52,632 nt of DNA from Elusimicrobiota bacterium (GTDB taxonomy: Bacteria > Elusimicrobiota > Elusimicrobia > UBA1565 > UBA9628), in assembly GCA_016212795.1 (NCBI GenBank), contig JACRDT010000039.1:1-52632 (forward strand), given 5' to 3'. How positions within the stretch are numbered: the first letter of the stretch is position 1; every line of letters starts with the position of its first letter. A program made the position numbers and the translations under genes. Below the pieces are notes generated by a model that saw only the letters and a program-made list of their open reading frames with translations, searched no databases and was not told the DNA's origin. This document shows, in pieces, positions 48,991-52,632 of this stretch.

Positions 48991-49041
48991 ACTCGCCCCC
49001 CCCACGGGGGGGCGAGTAGCGGGGGGCAAATGCCGTTTCAT
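48991..49041 (+). repeat. Palindromic element, left-half copy 3
   Basis: ACTCGCC C-run/G-run GGCGAGT hairpin, then AGCGGGGGGC and AAATGCCGTTTCAT; the right half is missing. It lies in the predicted 5' leader of the homospermidine synthase gene. Confidence 0.8.
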
Positions 49042-49064
49042 TAGGCTGCGAGGAAACGAAACCT

Positions 49065-50522
49065 ATGACCAGATTCGACAAGAAGATCCTGTTCCTGGGC
49101 TACGGCGCCGTGGCGCAGTGCGCCTTGCCCATCCTGATGAGGCTCATGAAGGTCCCGGCCAAGAACGTCACGGTGATGGACTTCGAGGACCGGCGAGCGG
49201 GGCTCAAGCCCTGGCTCGCCCGAGGCGTGCGCTTCGTGCGCGCCAGGGTCACGGAGAAGAACCTGGGCTCCCTGCTGGGGAAATACGTCGGCGCCGGCGA
49301 CGTGCTCATCGACCTGGCCTGGAACATCGACGCCTGCGTGATCCTGCAGTGGTGCCACGACCGCGGGGCGCTCTACATCAACACGTCCACCGAGGTCTGG
49401 GACCCCTACACCGGGGCGCAGGACAAGCACCCGACCGAGCGCACGCTCTACTGGCGGCACATGAAGGTCCGCCGCATGATCGCCTCGTGGCGCCGCCCCG
49501 GCCCCACCGCGGTGCTCGAGCACGGGGCCAACCCCGGCCTCATCTCTCATTTCACCAAGTACGGGCTCCTCGCCATCGGCGACCGGCTGCTGGCCGAGCG
49601 CAAGGCCAAGGGCCGGGCCGCCGAGGAGCTCCGCCAGCTCATGAAGGACCAGGCCTTCAACCGCCTGGCGATGAAGCTGGGCGTGAAGGTCATCCACTGC
49701 AGCGAGCGCGACACGCAGATCTCGGACCGGCCCAAGCAGGTCGACGAGTTCGTCAACACCTGGAGCGTGGAGGGCTTCCGCGAGGAGGGGACCACCACGG
49801 CCGAGCTGGGCTGGGGGACGCACGAGAAGGAGCTGCCGCCCTACGCCTGCCGGCACAAGGAGGGCCCGCGCAACCAGATCTGCCTGGCGCGCATGGGCAT
49901 GAACACCTGGGTGTGCTCCTGGGTGCCGGGCTACTGCATCCACGGCATGGTGGTCCGCCACGGCGAGGCCTTCACCATCTCGGACAAGCTCACGGTCTGG
50001 AAGAACGGCAAGGCCGTCTACCGCCCGACGGTGCACTACGCCTACTGCCCCAGCGACGCGGCCATCGTCTCGCTCAACGAGCTGCGCGGCTACGACTACC
50101 GGCTCCAGCCCAAGATCCGCATCATGAACGACGAGATCACCAGCGGCTCCGACATCCTGGGCGCCCTGATCATGGGGCACCCCTATGATTCCTGGTGGGT
50201 GGGCAGCGACCTGAGCATCGAGCAATCCCGCCGCCTGGTGCCGCACCAGAACGCCACGACCATGCAGGTCGCCATCTCGGTGGTGGCCGCGACCCTCTGG
50301 ATGGTCGGCAACCCGGGGCGCGGCGTCCTGGTGCCCGACGACCTGCCCCACGAGTTCATCCTCGGGGCGGCCAAGCCCTACCTGGGCAAGTTCATCTCCA
50401 CGCCCTCGGATTGGACCCCGCTCAAGCACTACACCAACGCCTTCCAGGGCTACAACAACCCGGCCATCGACCGGCGGGACCCCTGGCAGTTCAAGAACTT
50501 CCTGATCACGGACGGCGACTGA
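49065..50522 (+). CDS. hss: Homospermidine synthase
   Basis: NAD-dependent enzyme of the bacterial HSS/saccharopine-dehydrogenase-like family that builds sym-homospermidine from putrescine. 485 aa, typical length. N-terminal Rossmann motif GYGAVAQCALP (about 12-22); family stretches include AWNIDACVILQWC, NTSTEVWDPY, VLEHGANPGLISHF and the MMxxEI-type IRIMNDEITSGSDILG. The next gene, ornithine decarboxylase, supplies putrescine. ATG 49065 is preceded by GAGGAAA; the transcript leader carries the hairpin of an intergenic element. Polyamine identity is inferred from family, not proven. Confidence 0.9.
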   Translation: MTRFDKKILFLGYGAVAQCALPILMRLMKVPAKNVTVMDFEDRRAGLKPWLARGVRFVRARVTEKNLGSLLGKYVGAGDVLIDLAWNIDACVILQWCHDRGALYINTSTEVWDPYTGAQDKHPTERTLYWRHMKVRRMIASWRRPGPTAVLEHGANPGLISHFTKYGLLAIGDRLLAERKAKGRAAEELRQLMKDQAFNRLAMKLGVKVIHCSERDTQISDRPKQVDEFVNTWSVEGFREEGTTTAELGWGTHEKELPPYACRHKEGPRNQICLARMGMNTWVCSWVPGYCIHGMVVRHGEAFTISDKLTVWKNGKAVYRPTVHYAYCPSDAAIVSLNELRGYDYRLQPKIRIMNDEITSGSDILGALIMGHPYDSWWVGSDLSIEQSRRLVPHQNATTMQVAISVVAATLWMVGNPGRGVLVPDDLPHEFILGAAKPYLGKFISTPSDWTPLKHYTNAFQGYNNPAIDRRDPWQFKNFLITDGD

Positions 50523-50541
50523 CCCGCCAAGGAGAGCCACG

Positions 50542-51684
50542 ATGACATCGACCGACCAGCTGCGAAAACTCGCCGCCCGGCACGGCACGCCGATCTTCGT
50601 CGTCGACCACGACGAGATCCGGCGCAACTACGCCCAGTTCAAGAAGTTTCTCCCCAGGGTCCAGGCCTACTACGCGGTCAAGGCCGAGCCCCTGCCCGAG
50701 ATCGTCAAGACCCTCTACGACGCGGGCGCGAGCTTCGACGTGGCCTCCATGCCGGAGTTCCGCATCGTCTACGAGAACATCAAGCGGATGCCCGCCAAGA
50801 AGCGGCAGGCCTGGATCTGGGACAAGATCATCTACGCCAACCCCATCAAGGCCGACGAGACCCTGCGCGAGCTCGACCGCTACAAGCCCCTGGTGACCTA
50901 CGACAACATGGAGGAGATCCGCAAGATCAAGCGCTACGCGCCGCACGCGGGCCTGGCGCTGCGCATCAGGGTGCCCAACACCGGGGCCATGGTGGAGCTC
51001 TCCTCCAAGTTCGGGGCCGCGCCCGGCGAGGCCGTGGACCTCATCCTCGCCGCGGTCAAGGAGGGGCTCGTGGTGGAAGGGCTGAGCTTCCACGTGGGCA
51101 GCCAGACCACCAACTTCGAGAACTTCGTCCAGGCCATCAACCTGGCGGCCGACATCTTCAAGGAAGCGCGCGACCGCGGCTACGCGCGCATGAACCTGGT
51201 CGACCTCGGCGGCGGCTTCCCGGCCCCCTACGACGAGACCGTCAAGCCCTTCCGCGTCCTGGCCGAGAAGATCAACGCCGAGCTCGAACGCCTCTTCCCG
51301 AAAGACATCGAGATCCTGGCCGAGCCCGGGCGCTTCATGATCGCCACGGCCGCGACCTCGGTGGTCAAGATCCAGGGCAAGGCCGTGCGCGACGGCAAGG
51401 TCTGCTACTACGTCGACGACGGGGTCTACCACACCTACTCCGGCATCATCTTCGACCACTGCCACTACCACATGAAGGCGTTCCGCAAGGGCAAGGAGCA
51501 GATCTGCGGCGTCTTCGGCCCGACCTGCGACGCGCTCGACGTCATCTCCATGTCGGAGAACCTCCCCGCGGACCTCGAGCTCGGCGAGCTCCTCTACAGC
51601 CCCAACATCGGGGCCTACAGCCACGCGTCGTCCACCTATTTCAACGGCTTCCCGCCCGCGAAGGTGGTGCACGTCAACCGGTAG
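50542..51684 (+). CDS. Type III PLP-dependent ornithine decarboxylase
   Basis: Converts ornithine to putrescine (lysine could be a second substrate). 380 aa, alanine-racemase-fold type. PLP-binding Lys47 in YYAVKAEP; HVGSQ (184-188), GGGF (223-226) and EPGR (261-264) bind the cofactor; Cys329 in GPTCDALD is the catalytic residue contributed by the partner subunit; GAYS (357-360). ATG 50542 follows AAGGAGA and lies 19 bp after hss, so the two form a homospermidine operon. Confidence 0.92.
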   Translation: MTSTDQLRKLAARHGTPIFVVDHDEIRRNYAQFKKFLPRVQAYYAVKAEPLPEIVKTLYDAGASFDVASMPEFRIVYENIKRMPAKKRQAWIWDKIIYANPIKADETLRELDRYKPLVTYDNMEEIRKIKRYAPHAGLALRIRVPNTGAMVELSSKFGAAPGEAVDLILAAVKEGLVVEGLSFHVGSQTTNFENFVQAINLAADIFKEARDRGYARMNLVDLGGGFPAPYDETVKPFRVLAEKINAELERLFPKDIEILAEPGRFMIATAATSVVKIQGKAVRDGKVCYYVDDGVYHTYSGIIFDHCHYHMKAFRKGKEQICGVFGPTCDALDVISMSENLPADLELGELLYSPNIGAYSHASSTYFNGFPPAKVVHVNR

Positions 51685-51811
51685 AGGACGCCCGGCGGGG
51701 AACCAAACCGCGGCCTCGCTCGTATGTCCCATGCGGGTACCGACTCGAAGCCGTGCGTCGCCCAGCGCTGCCGGGCTCGCGCCGCGGCCAGCGGGCCGCT
51801 GCGCCGCCTGG

Positions 51812-52018
51812 TCCGATCATGTGGAGGGGTTTGCCTGCGCCTCAAGCATCCCCAGGACAGGCTCCCCGGCCCCCACCCTTCGGTTTCGGAGCATCTACGC
51901 AGGTTCATCGAGTGCGGCGTCCTCAGGTTCGGCGCCGTCCGCTACCGCTGCCCCGACTGCGGCGAGGACCTCTTCGTGGCTTCTCCTGCAAACGAAGAGG
52001 GCTCTGCCCGTTATGCCG
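51812..52018 (+). pseudogene. IS91-family transposase zinc-binding domain, frameshifted fragment
   Basis: In one frame: SEHLRRFIECGVLRFGAVRYRCPDCGEDLFVA. One base is missing after this point, and the next frame continues FSCKRRGLCPLC. Joined, these give the N-terminal zinc-binding domain of IS91/IS801-type transposases (CPDC ... FSCK-x-R-x-x-C-P-x-C). The sequence then runs into a 32-bp palindrome, and the catalytic Y2/HUH part is absent. It is a dead remnant, implying past IS91-like activity at this locus. Confidence 0.75.
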
Positions 52019-52036
52019 AATTCGGCATAACGGGCA
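52005..52036. repeat. 32-bp perfect palindrome in the transposase remnant
   Basis: Half-site TGCCCGTTATGCCGAA is followed directly by its exact complement, with GAATTC at the centre. It begins within the codons for the last CPLC of the transposase fragment, and all similarity to the transposase stops there, so it may mark an insertion or deletion junction. Confidence 0.75.
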
Positions 52037-52121
52037 TTATCCGCGGAGCTGCGGCTGCCCTGACGTCGACTGGCTGGTTCGTCTGGGCCCAAAGGCCGGA
52101 CTCCTGTGGGACCTTGGACAC

Positions 52122-52150
52122 CTGACAACCCGGCGTCCCGTTGCTATACT
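52122..52150 (+). promoter_or_regulatory. Promoter of the hairpin leader
   Basis: CTGACA (52122-52127), exactly 17 nt, then TGC-TATACT (52145-52150). Good -35, spacing and extended -10; initiation expected near 52157. Confidence 0.7.
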
Positions 52151-52156
52151 CAAGGC

Positions 52157-52252
52157 AGCACTCTGTAGCCCGGGGGATAGGCCCCGGGGTATCCACGACC
52201 CCGCCGGAACGGGGTGAGACCAGGGGAAGCGCTCTTGCGCTTCCCCTGGCTG
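52157..52252 (+). ncRNA. Candidate structured 5' leader (three hairpins)
   Basis: Downstream of the promoter: stem CCCGGGG (52169-52175) / CCCCGGG (52182-52188); stem ACCCCG (52198-52203) / CGGGGT (52210-52215); then a perfect 13-bp stem CCAGGGGAAGCGC (52220-52232) / GCGCTTCCCCTGG (52237-52249) with a TCTT loop, followed by CTGTTT. The last hairpin sits 6 nt before a GGAGG ribosome site. It does not match a riboswitch class I know. It could attenuate transcription or gate translation of the following ORF. Confidence 0.5.
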
Positions 52253-52265
52253 TTTGGAGGCGGTG

Positions 52266-52352
52266 ATGAAACGCTGGAGAGATCGCACCATCTTGTCGAA
52301 GAGGGCCGCAAGGTCGCTCGCTCTGGCTTGCCTGTGCTGGGGCCGCAGATAG
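52266..52352 (+). CDS. 28-codon ORF: leader peptide or signal peptide cut by an amber codon
   Basis: ATG 52266 has a perfect GGAGG 5 nt upstream. The peptide is basic, then hydrophobic (MKRWRDRTILSKRAARSLALACLCW), like a signal peptide, and ends at TAG. The next codon after the TAG is an in-frame ATG that opens the 52353 frame. Either it is a short leader peptide, or the signal peptide of the following protein has been separated by a TAG mutation or sequencing error. TAG ends several other genes here, so codon reassignment is unlikely. Confidence 0.5.
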   Translation: MKRWRDRTILSKRAARSLALACLCWGRR

Positions 52353-52632
52353 ATGGAAGCGGCGTGCGCCCCGCCAGGGTCGGAGCCCTCGGCTTCCAAG
52401 TCCGCCGAGTCGCCGCTCGACGCCGGGATCGCTCCAAAGCGCTCCAGGAAGGACCTGGAGGCGTTCGCCGCGATGCAGGGCCGCAAGCTCGCCCCGCTCA
52501 CGCCGAAAGAGCAGAAGCCCCTGGCCAAGCTGTTGGGCCGGCCCTTGACCAAGACCGAGCTTGAGTTCTTCTCGGCCATGACGCCTGCGGCGAGGCTGAC
52601 GTGGGTGGAGGGCTCCATCGAGAGCGAGCACC
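52353..52632 (+). CDS. Unknown protein, truncated by the right edge
   Basis: 93 codons are visible and the frame is still open at the window end. It begins MEAACAPPGSEPSASKSAES, a low-complexity linker typical of the region after a signal peptide or lipobox, and continues KDLEAFAAMQGRKLAPLTPKEQKPLAKLLGRPLTKTELEFFSAMTPAARLTWVEG, which looks like folded, helical sequence. No Shine-Dalgarno site precedes this ATG. The frame is continuous with the 28-codon ORF except for one TAG, so the two may be one gene. No family recognised. Confidence 0.5.
   Translation, partial: MEAACAPPGSEPSASKSAESPLDAGIAPKRSRKDLEAFAAMQGRKLAPLTPKEQKPLAKLLGRPLTKTELEFFSAMTPAARLTWVEGSIESEH

Larger units (their letters stand above)
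51685..52265. other. Intergenic stretch with transposon debris and a leader RNA
   Basis: No intact gene in these 580 bp. From left to right: an IS91-type transposase fragment broken by a frameshift, a 32-bp perfect palindrome (52005-52036), about 85 bp with nothing recognised, then a promoter and three hairpins leading to the ORF at 52266. Confidence 0.7.

Noticed and set aside
52157..52252. Match to a known riboswitch (c-di-GMP, glycine, cobalamin, SAM, ZTP) or SRP RNA
   Set aside because: None of the conserved single-stranded signatures I know for these classes is present; only consecutive hairpins are seen.
52266..52632. TAG read as sense codon (stop-codon reassignment)
   Set aside because: TAG ends several clear genes in the window, such as the PBP, caspase-like, DUF3047 and FKBP genes.

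Overview
The window is very GC-rich, and nearly all of it is packed with genes of a Gram-negative-type (diderm) bacterium: many signal peptides and lipoboxes, periplasmic murein enzymes, a DevBCA-like tripartite pump and signal peptidase I. No rRNA, tRNA or other taxon-fixing gene is present. Secreted proteins with long Pro/Ala-rich segments just after the signal peptide, together with the overall gene style, make me think of a GC-rich Elusimicrobiota-like lineage. That placement is an inference of low to moderate confidence. I count 48 intact protein genes, one broken transposase, one short leader-type ORF and one gene cut by the right edge.

Layout. 0.2-7 kb: signal peptidase, then a muropeptide block (NamZ-type exo-muramidase; Na+ symporter plus GH3 hexosaminidase). 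7-10.4 kb: secreted and membrane proteins of unknown role. 10.4-15.3 kb: a class A penicillin-binding protein and a secreted caspase-like peptidase fused to Cys-rich Sel1 repeats. 15.3-23 kb: PPC-domain lipoprotein, small lipoprotein, DEAD-box helicase, ECF sigma factor overlapping an anti-sigma-like/VWA membrane protein, MltD-like lytic transglycosylase. 23-29.3 kb: TPR membrane protein and GT39/83-type glycosyltransferase, a secreted hydrolase-like protein, a small unknown, and a 14-blade WD40 protein lying between two copies of an 86-bp direct repeat. 29.4-33 kb: tetR-ftsX-ABC-hlyD efflux operon with a clear palindromic operator on its promoter. 33-38 kb: zinc-ribbon proteins, FKBP isomerase, cysK-cysE. 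38-43.4 kb, minus strand: ndk, a hydrolase-fold protein without catalytic residues, murQ, pit, DUF47 and a zinc-ribbon protein. 43.5-46.8 kb: two CheY-like receivers, a CcmI-C-like protein, an MFS transporter and a DUF3047 protein. 46.8-52.6 kb: duplicated-domain secreted protein, YihY, homospermidine synthase plus ornithine decarboxylase, an IS91-type transposase remnant, and a promoter followed by three hairpins and a short ORF.

Themes. (1) Cell-wall turnover recurs: NamZ, GH3/NagZ-like, symporter, PBP1A, MltD and MurQ. (2) Many first-in-unit genes have a -10 box only 5-10 nt before the start codon and no Shine-Dalgarno sequence, which points to frequent leaderless transcription. Genes inside operons mostly use Shine-Dalgarno sites or 4-nt stop/start overlaps. 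(3) A family of palindromic elements (GC-rich hairpin plus conserved core) sits at four gene boundaries, and two genes appear to start inside the element's terminal repeat. One copy has different stem sequences that still pair, which suggests the fold is maintained. (4) Two accessory secreted-protein genes, the caspase-like gene and the WD40 gene, are each bracketed by direct repeats, as expected of inserted or excisable segments.
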